A DNA stretch of 64,000 bases from Adiantum capillus-veneris (GCA_014529385.2 CM043969.1:35723446-35787445); one strand, 5' to 3'; positions 1 to 11,294 are shown, counted from the first letter of the stretch. Notes: generated from the letters alone by a model not told the origin. Numbers and translations are program-made.

Positions 1-558
1 CATAAGCAAGATCTTCTTACCCACTTCCGTAATGTCATATGCTTCATATCACCGATGACCAATAACTTCATAGCCATCATAACATAGTAATCACAATCTT
101 TAGTGTTGGTCTATCTTGGCATCTTAACGAGAACAAAGAATCATTGTCACACAAACATACACCAGATAAATGCAGGCAATGACTATGACATACATACAAC
201 GATATACATACCTCCATAGTTTGACTATGACAATGTTCCTGACAAAGAAGCTCATTCTTCAGTGCAGGATCCGTAGCATAAGAAGAAAATATTTGCAAGA
301 ATCTAACACACAAAATCCACTATCTTTCTAAGGAAAAATGACAACAATGGAGGCTTAAATAACAACGACACAAACCTCTTCAAAGAGGAGAGCTAACTCT
401 CTGTACTTCGCACACACAGTGAGTCAAAGAATAAAATTGCACTCCTATCCGAATGTAGGCACAAGAGTGGTCCTATGTGAAAATTATAGAACACAATCAA
501 TGTCCAATGGTCTCTACAAGATGTACACATTTATCATGTATGAGGTTAAATATGTTAA
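1..558. other. No gene seen
   Basis: AT-rich sequence with only short, unrecognisable reading frames on both strands. I see no conserved motif, LTR end or RNA gene here. Confidence 0.6.
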
Positions 559-1162
559 CACTAGTCCTATAAAAAATCAGCCACTTTTGTGGCTTTTTGA
601 GACTTTTATAAAATAATTCTCAACACTATGTTAGTTATCTAAATAGAAAATGGTTTCAGGGAATTATGACAAACACTCAATATGAGTTGATAAAAAATAG
701 TACATAGCTAAATGAAGGTCTTAAGTTGTCTTTCCATTGCCATCTTCTACAATTAATTTGTGCGGATGGACAAAAAATTTCTATTTTCTTTTGAAAGCAA
801 ATCAAATCATTGCTAAGCAAGCCCAAACTTCTTTGAAAAATCCCTCAGTAGGTATGCGATAGATGTACCAAGCTTTTTTAACTCATATACAAAGATTGCC
901 AACATTTTTTACTTCTCCAAGTTAAGTGTTCAAGTGCAGTTTTATGTCAAATTTACTAATTTTAGAAAAGTAAACTTTTTTTATTTTGAGATTTTCATGT
1001 AAATTGTGTACTTAGAAACCTTTTTCATATCTTGAACCCATATTTAAGAAGTTTTATGAAATTTTGAAGTCATATACAAAAGTTATGTTTCATTTACTAG
1101 AATCCTGATGTGAGCCATTTTTGTGGCTTCAGCCACTTTTGTGGCTCATTACAAGTCTAGTG
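559..1162. mobile_element. Candidate CACTA-like miniature element (MITE)
   Basis: The 604-bp segment starts CACTAG and ends CTAGTG, and TTAA lies directly outside both ends (555-558 and 1163-1166). Close to each end is the 16-bp motif AGCCACTTTTGTGGCT (579-594 and near 1130-1146), itself a 6-bp-arm hairpin. A degenerate second copy lies beside the right one. Inverted CACTA ends with subterminal repeats are the known layout of CACTA (En/Spm) elements, and there is no coding capacity inside. CACTA elements normally make 3-bp target duplications, so the 4-bp TTAA is not a perfect fit. It could instead be part of longer terminal repeats. Confidence 0.5.
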
Positions 1163-1166
1163 TTAA

Positions 1167-2825
1167 TATGGAAAGAAACATTTATGATAGTTAACGTCAT
1201 CTTATTCATCCACAATCGGAAAGAATGTGAACAAGTGGGAGGAAAGATCAACTTTTCCAAAATAATTCCACATAGCTCGTTCGCAAGGAAGAGTGTGCAT
1301 GAAAGAGATCCACAAACTATCGACAAACTTTTCGCTCTAGACAATCTTCCTCATTGATGTGTTCCATCCACCTATAGATGCCTGTGATTTCTTACCTTTC
1401 ACAAGACAAAGAAAAGTCGCACACATAAACACCAAACTAAAAGAGAGGGATACTTACAAGACAAACAAATTAACAACAAGTGAGCTAGAGAAGTGACTCG
1501 GATGGGTCACAAAGACTCTTTGAGGTTGTCAATCTGAAGAAGTGAACCTTAACAAGAAGATACACCAACTCAACAAGAAAACCAACACGCAATGATCAGG
1601 GACATCTGCCTATGTCCTTTCTCATCGCTCTAGGTCATCACGCCATTTCGGCACTCAAACGGACTCGAAATGTAACGAAACTTTAGGAGGAGGTCTACGA
1701 CACCTAGAGGCACTATCCTACCAAATCTGGTTGCAATCCAACAAGGTATCAAAATCATGATCCATCATGAAAACTGAAACAAATCAGTCCAAAAAGGCTG
1801 TCCTATGGTCTAGGAACACTCTCCTATGGTCAAAATGACTAAAAATAGTGATTAAGCACTCAAATCTTCAATTACACCTCATAGATGCATAGTCGCAAAC
1901 CACAACAAAATTGACAATGCTTACACTTGAATGAAAGATCAAAGAGATTGGAACACCATGCAAGTTTTAGAATTGAAAACGGATTACCCAATCATTAAAA
2001 AAGTTGATTACAAGTTTGAGCAGCTTCGTATCTTGATCATATGTACAACAAAGCTCTTTCTTCTTCTCCAAAGATAAGCCCCCTTTCCGATTAAGGTTAT
2101 TAACACTTATACCTAGTGCTTTTTAAATGGCCAATGGCAAGTTCACATGGACTTTTATAGATATCATGACAGCATTACAACTCACATAAATGACCTACTA
2201 ATCTGCAATTAGGATTTACACAAAGTATCACTACACTAGCTCGGAGAAATAATAGAGATCAAATGTGGTGCACGACTACATGTGCAGTCAGGTGGACGCC
2301 CGTACGGTCAATCCGCTAACATTGGCCTTCTTTGTTGTGATTTCACTCACAATTGAGGCATCACAATCAACCTTAACACCATAATAGATAAAACATAGTA
2401 GACATTAGTGCTTATCCATATTAGGGATTAAATCTCTCAACTAAAAACTGCATTCATCAAACCATATAGTGAAATGTGAGATCCCATAAGAGGTATCAAA
2501 GTATCGAAACTCATATTTGGGAAGGATAAGTCTACATGTCTTTGATTGTTGGAAAGATTTTGCAATTCAAGCTGCAAAAAAAAGACATTAGATTGGTATG
2601 AAGCTACACTTTATACGGCTATGGCAAGACATTGGCATGCATGCAACAAATACCTTCCGCGTCTTACATATGGGGCTTTCAAGTTTCCTTACTTTGGTGT
2701 TCTTTTTTGGAGCCTTCACAAGAGGCTCATCCTGGCCATAAATTAATCACCAACATAGCAAAGAAGAGAAGATCAAAATCACAATATCCTTTTTATTCAA
2801 GCTAGCAAAAGAGTGAATTCTTAAC
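1167..2825. other. No gene seen
   Basis: About 1.7 kb without a recognisable gene. Short frames exist on both strands (for example 1121-1357 + and 2546-2746 +), but none shows a known motif or a convincing composition. It may be old transposon sequence, but I see no LTR pair or terminal repeat. Confidence 0.5.
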
Positions 2826-2971
2826 TATATCATTGTTTTGATAGCCACAAACTTCTCCTCATCCTTCATGAGCAATATCTCCCCATCTTCAACAATCATG
2901 CTCTCCCTTGGTATAAGAGCATTATTGTAACCATCCTCTCACTCCATGTCTCTCTTTTTAACTTCTATGTT
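2826..2971 (-). pseudogene. Exon-like frame broken by element A insertion
   Basis: On the minus strand an open stretch reads through residues such as ALIPRESMIVEDGEILLM and ends at a TAG near 2839. Read towards its upstream side, the frame runs to the target-site duplication at 2967-2971 and stays open across the other side of element A (20871 onward), apart from one TGA near 2938. This suggests that the 17.9-kb element inserted into a pre-existing coding or coding-like sequence whose earlier part lies at 20876-21450. I do not recognise the protein. The whole reading is inference from frame continuity, and the frame is short. Confidence 0.3.
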
Positions 2972-3906
2972 TGTTGGACGGATACGCCGCGACCGACGTC
3001 ACTACAACGAGAACTCACCTAACATGTAATGTCAGCCAAGGACGAAGCTCGACCCGCAGGCGCATGGAAGCAAGCATAAGGTGTCAGCCTATACTCGACC
3101 GACTTCTAACTAATTCCTATAGAGGTCTCTACCAATTGTCTAAGTCACAGCCTTCAACAGTGCATAAGAGGAAACTTCCTACAACGCTTTCTAGAGTCGA
3201 ATACCCATCAAACAATCTTGAAACACAATAGAAGTTGAAGGATACCCTACTAATACCAATAGGTCACTCTCCCTAAGGTCCATGAACCAAAATCCCAACC
3301 CAAAACACCTGGTGCAGAAACACGTAGGATGTCTGGCCAAAATCTGCAGGTCTTCGTTTCCAAAATTTAAAGTGCCTAATGTGTAGTTCTACTCAATGTG
3401 AACGCGTGGATATGTTGCAATGAAAAATTGGACAACGTATGCTCACCCAAACAACCGATGAAGCTCATATAAGGAGCTCGCAAAACCGGACCATACGCGC
3501 GCAATGTAGGTATCGGCGTGTAGCTCTCGTCGGGGGCAATAAGCTGTACTTCTTTGCACTAGATTCCAACCACCGGAGCACATGTAGCATCAAGATGAAG
3601 CTCACACTCTCTCTCTCGTACACAGTACGCTCACTCACAGACTTCAAAACTTGTTTTAAGATGATAAAAAGGTCTTTCATTAAGGTCAAAAAGTGGTATA
3701 TATACCTTACAATTTCTCAAACCCTAAAGTTACAAAATCAACCATCTACTCAATCTAACTATCAAAACTGGGATACAATCTCGAAACATCTGTAAGTCCA
3801 AATAATTACAAGGTGAAAAATCAGGTTCTCCTCGAAGAATAAATAATTACAAAAAATAATAATCCTTCGGGTAGTTAGTGCCGAGGGGTGTGTCCAGCTT
3901 CTAACA
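2972..3906 (-). repeat. Element A 3' LTR
   Basis: This is the direct repeat partner of 19936-20870 and is the same length, 935 bp. In element sense it begins TGTTAGAAGCTGG and ends CCAACA. It carries a TATATATA stretch (3697-3704) and half of the element's palindrome motif (3321-3334). The open frames at 3439-3795 (+) and 3465-3689 (-) lie inside the LTR and are not treated as genes. Confidence 0.95.
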
Positions 3907-3918
3907 CTCCCCCCCTGC
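3907..3918 (-). promoter_or_regulatory. Polypurine tract of element A
   Basis: In element sense the 12 bases directly upstream of the 3' LTR read GCAGGGGGGGAG. A purine run at this position is the standard plus-strand DNA primer of LTR retrotransposons. Confidence 0.85.
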
Positions 3919-3957
3919 TTGCTCATGTCGTCCCCAACATGGCCTTGATCAGCTGCT

Positions 3958-6900
3958 TCATCTTATCGTTTCCCGCATCTTTAGCAGTGATTCGTACCTG
4001 GCATGTAGGTTCAACATTGTTGGGCCAAAAATGTCCGTATTGATGTTGAATAACCCTGTATAGAATGCTTCTTTAAAAGCCTGGAGGTGGTAGGATGGTA
4101 GAAACATGATCCTTTGATACAGTGCATGTATCACCTCCTTGGAAGGCTGACCTGACAGATCATAGGCCCATATGTATGTATCCTGGAAGAAGAATATGCT
4201 GTCGGTCACCTGGCCTGGCTTGAAGGTCTCGAACACTGCTAAGATGGTTCTACATATTTTTCTCATCATAATGCATGTAAGGTCAGGTGAGCTAGTGAAC
4301 AACTTTATGGCACCCATTAGGGTTTTCACCATGTATTGGACACTTATTCTCTCACCTGCCTTCACGCCCGGCAACTTTGGGTAGTTCAGCCAAGTGGGTT
4401 GGCTTCTTTGCAAAATTTCCTGTGCCTTCCACGTCCTAACCCTTGGTAGAGGACAGAAGCTGAGGTTGTCTCTGATATTTTTAGGTGCCTCTATCAACTG
4501 GATTAGGTATTGTGGGTACTTTGTAAGACAAGACTTCCTCCACTTTGGCTGAGAATCCACAATAAGCTTAACTCCTTTTGGCTTTGAGGTGTCGGCGTTG
4601 TAGAGAGGTACTCATGGCACTTCTCTGATCCGCTTGTTTATTGTAGCTGCCTCATATTTCAGCAATGGATATGGGAGAGAGGGTTGAAGCCACTCGCGCC
4701 TGAGATTGTTGGCGTCGATCTTCTCAATGGTCATAGATTTGAAGACCCTCTGCTCCCACTCCAAGGCTTCCTTCGTGGTTTCTCTGAGCTCTTCCTCTAT
4801 TTCCTTACGCAATTTTTCCTCCTCTTCTTGTGTTAGATCCTGTGGATCTTGAGAGGATCCTGCTATGCTTTCCTCTTGCATGGGTGTGTCCACAGGATCT
4901 ACCACATTTTTGAGGTCGATGCCCTCATTGGCGGCTAGCCCTGAGCTTTCTACCTCTCCTCGATCCTTGTTGGCCTTTCAACTCCCCAATTTGCTTGAGG
5001 AGTGTTTGCTTTTCCGCTTCAGCTTGTCCGCCCATATTCACGAGGAGGTCATTAAGTTCGGCGTTTATTCTTTCCGCCTCCTCGAGCTTTATCTTCATGC
5101 TTTCCATTTCTTCTTGAAGGGCTTTTTGGCCCTCTTCCATTCTAGTTCGCATGACTATAGAACCTTCAGCCATCATTAACCTCTGCTTTTTCTCGAGAGT
5201 CAGTTATTTTTGAAGTTCTTGCATTTGCTCTTCGTAGAGTTGACTCTCAGAAATGATTTGAGTCGAGCTCGTAGCTCTGACTCTAGCAGGTGATGCTCGC
5301 AGCCTTTGGATGGTTTGATCTTTGACTTTTAGTTGGTCCTTGAGCTCAAGGACTTCATCCAGGCTTGCTTCTTGTTCTATCTCTGCTCTCTCCTTGGCAT
5401 TCATCATGGCCTCTACTTCTTTCGTTTCTTCTGCCAGCTGTAGCGTCAGATTATCTCGTTCTTTTTCGGCATCTCGCAATGACTTGCTGAGCTGCTGACA
5501 CTCTTCTTCAGCTGCTTGTATTCTTTTTGCTGCCACCTCATTTGCGTCTTCCATTGCTTGGCAGTTTTGCAGAGCCCTTGCCAAGCTGGCCTGGAGGTCA
5601 CCTTCTCTCTCCTTTTGCCCTTGGATTTGTGCCTGCAAAGAATCCCTTTCCATTTTGATCTTTTCTTCGGTGGCTTTGAGAGTTATCATCTCTTTCTCTG
5701 AAGCCATGGATTGTGCCCTCAATCCGGCTAGCTTTGTCATCACCACACCCCAGTCATTGGAGGGCGGGTGCAGGTCTACCGTGTTGGTAGCAATTTCTTT
5801 TAGCTCCACTAGCCTGATGCCTTGCATTTGTTCTTTAGGCCTTGTCCTCGCCAAGTCGAATGCGACTGTGGCGGCTTCTTCCTTCGTATAGCCTACAGCT
5901 AGCAGGTCCAAAAATTCATAGTAAGCCTCATCTAATCCTTTTTGCTCAGTTTCAGGCCTGGCCTCTTCTTTTTTCTTTGGTTTCTGTCTTTGCTCTTGAT
6001 CTTCTGCTTGCCTTTATTCTCTGTCCTCAGCCTCCTTATCTTCCTGTGGAGGGCTGCTAGGAGGTGGTGAGGGCAGTGGTGATGGCTGTGGGCTGGGTTT
6101 AGAGCTATCTGGTAAAGTTGCAGGTTTTCCCTTTACTTCCCTGTCTGCTTTTGTTTTTCTTTCTCTTTCTTGGCTTTCTGCCTTATTTGCTCTACTTCCT
6201 CCTCCCTCTGTGAAAGGGACATGGGGAATGTTTTCTGCTGCACCATCAAGAATCTCGAAATTCTTGATATAATCTTCAAAACGGTCCCCTTGCACTCTTC
6301 TGGATGATCCAGACATAGACTCGCGACATGGTTTCCAGAGTTCGTTTAAATCACCCTTGAGGGGTCTCTCTGCTCGGAAACTCTCTATCATCCTCTCTAG
6401 TCTTGTCGCTTTTTGTGACCTTGTCTCTTTGGCCGGCACCGTGCACATGTGGAAGTACTGGTTGTACAACTGGCTCATAATTGCCACCTTTGGGTTGGCA
6501 ATGTCTTCAACGGTGTAATTTGCCTTTTTCTCTTTGTACACCTTGACTTCATCCCTTCTTTTTGTTACACTGTCTCCCTCATTGGAGAGGTCTAGTGCAT
6601 GGGCTACAACCCGCTCAGTGATTATTATCTCTGTATCACGTCTCCCTTGTAAATCTGTTACCCTGGCCACTCCATCCTCTTTGATGCTTGTTACAAACTC
6701 CTAGACTCTTTTGATGTCCACTCTTGCCGGTATTGCTTCGAAGTAGTTGTGAAGATCAATCTTCTCCAAGTAGCCGGCCATCTTGCTTCGTACAAACTCA
6801 TTGAGTTCTCTTGGCAGCATTGGTATCTCTATGACATTGCCTTCATTGTCTTTGAACACTCCCTGGTACATTTTTAGGTCGTTGGACTCTAACAAATCTT

Positions 6901-7021
6901 CTTGTATCCAGGCGCTGGTGGGCTTTAGTGTTCCTTCTGGAATGACAAAGGGTTCCACTTCGTCCAGATAATCTTTGATGGTCATTCTTTTCTTTTTTTC
7001 CGGTGACTTCGAGGCTGCCAT
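3958..7021 (-). pseudogene. Extra coiled-coil ORF between pol and 3' LTR
   Basis: This is a same-strand frame of about 1000 codons, downstream of pol. From the ATG at 7021 it runs in one frame to about 4925, broken only by stops at 6701, 6014 and 5204. After one frameshift (4905-4925) it continues to 3958, broken by one more stop near 4612. The order is: a globular N-terminal part (7021-6240); a proline/serine-rich linker (about 6120-6030); a lysine/glutamate-rich stretch; a long coiled coil (about 5760-4930) rich in Glu, Gln, Leu and Lys heptads; and a globular C-terminal part (4905-3958). I see no signal peptide, membrane span, zinc knuckle or polymerase motif, so it is not an obvious envelope protein. 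Extra ORFs occur in Athila, Ogre and Retand elements, but I cannot match this one. Its function is unknown; a structural or particle-associated role is only a guess. Confidence 0.7.
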
Positions 7022-9205
7022 AGATCCTGTTGCACTCAGTAGACCGAAGTGGCGTTTTTTCCATATTAGCTGCGAAACTGAGTTTTACTTATCCAAATGA
7101 CTTGAAAATTGAAAATAAAGCTTAAAAGGAACTTGTGAAGCTGTGCATGTGCTCACAGTGCAAATTTGTCCAAAAATTTCCATCTAGACATCCTACGCGT
7201 AGGATGTCTTTTTCATCAGAATTGGTTCATACTTGACATGCAAGTAGTGTAAGGCTCATGGAACATGGCTATATGCTTGGATTTGTATTTGGATATCAAA
7301 AAGTGGATTTTTGGGTTGATTCAAGCTTTAGGTCACAATTTGGGTAGAATGTCCATCATAGGTAGCAATTGATGTCCAAATGGGTTGAAAATTGGTATAT
7401 GGGCTCATTGCACCATAGTATTGGCTCCCATGATGTCATTCTTTGCACAGAAGGCTAAATTTATGTTGTAGACATCCTACACGTAGGATGTCTTTTTCAT
7501 CAAAATGGCATGAAACTTGTTCTGTGGGTTGTCCTTGGCTTATGGAACATGGCCATGTTCTTGGATTTGAATTTGGACAAGATTTGATGCTTGTAAGGCT
7601 CTGTGAGGTGTTTTTGGGCTCAAAAAGTGTATCTTGAGGGTGTTGGGGGTCAAAAGTGATTAGAATGGCTTCAAACTTGATATATGGGCTCTTGATGATG
7701 AGGTGATTGGATCTGGAATGATAAATCATCCCTTGCATGCCAAAAAGGTCAAATAGACACGCGTAGGATGTCTATTTCATCACTTTTTCTCCCTGACCAC
7801 ACAGATTGTTTCTTGATGTGTTGGTGAATGTGTTGTGCAAGTTTCATGGGATTTGGACAAGATTTGGTAGGTCAATGGCCCTTTATTGCCTCTATGCCCT
7901 AACTTTGCGTTTTTCCATGCATATGAGGTCAGATGTGGTCCAAATGTGATGAAACTTGGTGTATAGCTTGTAAATGTCATTCAGAACATGTGCATGATGA
8001 GAGATGTTGGAGTTTGTGCCAAAAAGTGCCCTTGAGACATCCTACGCGTAGGATGTCTCCTGGTGATTTTTTCAGTGCTGGTGCTCCCAGTGCTTGCCCT
8101 TTGCCCCCCTAAGTCCTTTTTGAGCCTAATTTCAACAAAAAAGTCAAATGGATAGAGTATAACTCCCTGTGTGGACTTCAGAGTCTCCGAGCCATTTTTT
8201 GACTTTTGGAGTGCTCTTTGGCGATGAAATTTCTTGATGTTGGTCTCCATAGCTTCCCGATCCCTTGCGGATTCTTGCCGTATGGTTTTTGTCGACTTTG
8301 GCTTCACCGGAGCTCCATTTGGCAATTTGTCGCTCTAGAAGTACCCGTGGTTGCGTTTACATACCTTTGATGATTTGTGGTGGTCTACCACCATAGGACT
8401 TGGTTGTTGATGGTCTAGAAAAGCCGCTCGTGAAGTTTGGTGGCAAACGGACTTGCAGTTTGGCCGCGAGTGCAATTTGACGCTTTGTGTGTCTGATGCC
8501 GCTTCTGAAGTTTAGTGCCGCTTCAGGTCACATTTTGGTCATGCGGGTCATATAGAATTTTTGAGCATGTCGAGATGCTCCTACCCATGAATTTTGGTAG
8601 CATTTGGTCGCCGTTTCGCCGACTTCCCATTTGGTGGCCTCTTGCGGGTTTCTGGGAATTAGGGTTTTTCCCGATGGTTTCCTACTGCCTTTGGCTATGC
8701 AAGACGAGTCTCCTAGACAGGGTAAGCTGCCGATGAAGTCTTGTTGCTTTCGGGTTAGCCGTTAAGCCGTTGTCTCTACTTGTAGGTCTCTACCGCCCGC
8801 TTTGTGTGTGACCCCTACGCTAGTTTTCGCGACATAATGACAAACATGCGCAAAAATCTCGAGGTGGTGAGCCTACCTCTCATGTCTGGAGCTCGTCGGG
8901 TAGTCGTGCGCGTCGTAGAAGCTGCTGGAAGGTCGATCCGCTCTAGGTGGCAGAAGCTCTCTCCACAAAGTCAATAGTGAGAATGAGCTAAAAATGGGGT
9001 GAAAATTTCTTATAATGGAGGTCCCCGAACCACTTTTCATGAAAATTGACATGTGCTCCTATCTTCTTGCGAGATGCGGTTTAGGCTCAAAAATTTCTTG
9101 ATTTGGACTCCATTTGCTCTGTTTACCAGAATTTTGGCATTTCGGTCAAAACCTGGCCAAAACACGCTTTCCGCTCCAGTCTCATAATTGCACCCCCACT
9201 GTACC
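7022..9205 (-). other. Element A non-coding spacer
   Basis: This lies between the extra coiled-coil frame and the pol-side conserved block. The part at about 7100-8330 holds the palindrome array. The rest (8330-9205) has only short frames (for example 8515-8736 +) that I do not accept as genes. Confidence 0.6.
7186..8058. repeat. Palindrome array in degenerate ~280-bp units (3' side)
   Basis: A perfect 24-bp palindrome, half-site AGACATCCTACG followed by its reverse complement, occurs at 7186-7209 and 8035-8058. A copy with one central change (ACGCGT to ACACGT) is at 7470-7493, and a shortened copy is at 7755-7773. The copies are 280-285 bp apart. Flanking sequence also recurs in degenerate form (a TTTTTCATCA run just after, then a TGGAACATGG motif and a GGATTTG run). 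This indicates old tandem units of about 280 bp. Confidence 0.9.
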
Positions 9206-9701
9206 ATAGGTTGTCCTATAGTCACTGATGATCCCCATATTTTTTGTTTTTCATAACGACTGTTTTTCACCTGCTTTTTGTATTTTTGAAGTTTTTCTAC
9301 CGAAAATTAGCAAAATTAAAAGAAAAATAGCAAATCAAACCTAGAAAATCCCCAGAAATCATAATAAATCACAAACATCACCGCAACACATTATATACAC
9401 TCACACTTGGGTTACTCCAAAAAAAATTGCAATCAAACAACAATCCTAAAAATAGCCGAAAATCATGCCCTTTTTTGTTGTTTCTGTTATCGGTTCCGCA
9501 TTTGAGAGTGCCTCTAGAATGCCTCCCCCCCTCCTAGCCGGAGTCCTCCCGGACGACAAGGTTTCGCCGCGGAGTATGTGCCGTGCATAGGTTGAAATAG
9601 TTGTGTAATGCCTGGCCGATTAATGTGGCCCTATTTTATGCATACTCTGTTAATGTATGGAAAAATTAATGTTGTGCAAGAGAAGGGAATAAGCAATATC
9701 C
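9206..9701 (-). other. Non-coding block conserved between A and A2
   Basis: The sequence from about 9206 resembles 34037-34640 of the second copy, although neither is coding. The best kept part is a pyrimidine run on the plus strand (9521-9533) followed by a conserved stretch to 9556. Read in element sense this is a purine-rich block inside the element, well away from the LTR. Confidence 0.6.
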
Positions 9702-11186
9702 TTATTGGTATTCGCCATCGAGGTTTCCTGTTTTCTTTGCAAGTAACAATTGTAACTCTACTGCTGTCTGTTTAATTGTCTTTTTGGCAAAAGGCATTTG
9801 CTTTGCTGACACTGTTGATGGAGTTGTAGCTGATTCAAAGGATAGAATTGGTTGGGCCGTAATGGCTATGGGCCGTATTGCCATTGCTTTCCATTGGTAT
9901 TTTGTTGCTGCCGGCTTTTGTAGATGGTTTGGCACTTTCGTGTTTACCACTGGTTTGTTTTTTATTGGCATCCACATAAGTCGGTTTTCCGTTTTGAAAT
10001 GCAGCTGTCTACTTTCCGTTGTTGCTTGTACTGAAGGGAGTTCCTTTTGCTTTTTCTTTGGTATCCAAATGTGAGTGACATTTGGGTTATGGCTAAGCAT
10101 TTTCTTTGGGATCCATATCTGTTTTGTGCCTTTGGTTTGTGGTTGAACCTTCTGCTTTGTTGGAATCCTTTTGTTGCATTGTTGTTTGTCTGCCATGTCC
10201 TTTCTATCTGTCCGCATCCATACTTGTTTTCCTTGTTTTGGTAGCCTAGATCTTTGCATTTTGGCCGGTGACTTCATCTTTCTGTAATTATCATGGTTGG
10301 CTTTTACCTGATTGTTGGTCTCGGGTATCATGTTGTTCTTTAAGGGCATTCGTGCTTTTGGCCTTGTTCCCAGTGATTGCATGGCTTGCAGTTGATCATG
10401 CTGGTATTGCTGAGCAAAATCTATCACCTGTTGTTCATGTTCATGCAGAATTTTGACTGCCTTTTCTTTCGAATCTATTTGCACATTGTACTCTTTTTGC
10501 CAAGGTTGGCCCAGCATCATTGGGTGTTGTGTGCTTTCATCTGTCACCACATAGAATTTGTGTGGGTAAATATATTGATGTATCTGTACATTCAATATAG
10601 TCCATCCCAATGTTTTCAACGGGTGTGATGTGCTACTTTCCAGCACTTGAGGAGTAGGATGAAGTTGACCTATGACTTTGAGCTGTTGGTATAATCCGTT
10701 AAATATCAAATTTGCTCGAGCACCCGAATCAAGCAATGTTGTCGATTCAACTTGATTGCTGCCCATTTTGGCCGGAATTATTGGCTCCACTGTTTCCTCC
10801 TCCAACTTCGTCAGTCGAATGGCATTGATTCGCAATGGTGTTCCACTTTGTTGTTGTTGTCGCAGAAGTCGTCTTTTTGCAATGCGTTCTTGTGCTTCGG
10901 CTTGAGCTTCCTCCCGTACTCTCTGTTTTTCCTTCATTCTTTGTTTTCCTTGATGAATTTGTTGGAGCATCTCCTGTGTGAGTGGTAGATGATAGCTCCT
11001 CAGTCGACATCCACTAATCCAGTTTGGCATTTCTTCACCTGCTAATGTAGCAAGCTTGACAGCTCCACTTTGTGATAGATCAATAATCACAAATGGTCCC
11101 ATCCCTTGCTCTTTAAGTTTCTTGGCATGTTTCTTCAAGGTATAAACAAGTACGTAATCGCATGTTTTAAACTCTTTGGTACGCAC
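9702..11186 (-). CDS. Integrase C-terminus fused to second retropepsin-like domain and basic tail
   Basis: This is an open 494-codon frame, but the ATG is probably an internal Met of the longer pol frame. Residues 1-75 resemble the integrase C-terminal region (GDYVLVY-type strand, GPF motif). Residues 80-115 are a charged Arg/Gln/Glu helix. Residues 125-240 look like an aspartic protease of the retropepsin fold: LLDSGARANL with the catalytic DSG at 153-155, and a late hydrophobic MMLGQPW motif near 223-229. The tail from 250 is very basic and repeats a tryptophan motif of the type QIWIPKK (Trp at 323, 358, 374, 405 and 432). Pol already has a protease upstream of RT (13998-14318), so this is a second one. 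A2 has the same arrangement, so it belongs to the family. Its role is unknown. Confidence 0.75.
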   Translation of the reverse strand: MRTKEFKTCDYVLVYTLKKHAKKLKEQGMGPFVIIDLSQSGAVKLATLAGEEMPNWISGCRLRSYHLPLTQEMLQQIHQGKQRMKEKQRVREEAQAEAQERIAKRRLLRQQQQSGTPLRINAIRLTKLEEETVEPIIPAKMGSNQVESTTLLDSGARANLIFNGLYQQLKVIGQLHPTPQVLESSTSHPLKTLGWTILNVQIHQYIYPHKFYVVTDESTQHPMMLGQPWQKEYNVQIDSKEKAVKILHEHEQQVIDFAQQYQHDQLQAMQSLGTRPKARMPLKNNMIPETNNQVKANHDNYRKMKSPAKMQRSRLPKQGKQVWMRTDRKDMADKQQCNKRIPTKQKVQPQTKGTKQIWIPKKMLSHNPNVTHIWIPKKKQKELPSVQATTESRQLHFKTENRLMWMPIKNKPVVNTKVPNHLQKPAATKYQWKAMAIRPIAITAQPILSFESATTPSTVSAKQMPFAKKTIKQTAVELQLLLAKKTGNLDGEYQ

Positions 11187-11294
11187 ATGTTTGTCAAAAA
11201 ATCCTTTTGTCTTCTCTTTTTAGCATAGATTGAAGCGATAGCTCGTAAGCGGAGTTCATCTAGATTTTCAAGATCATCAATTCTTGAAGAGAGC

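Noticed and set aside
3439-3795. 118-codon plus-strand frame
   Set aside because: It lies wholly in the 3' LTR of element A and is antisense to the element; its counterpart in the other LTR is not kept open.
9784-11010. Plus-strand frames and the second minus-strand frame within 9702-11186
   Set aside because: They are shadows of the integrase/protease frame, whose motifs and conservation in A2 decide the strand and phase.
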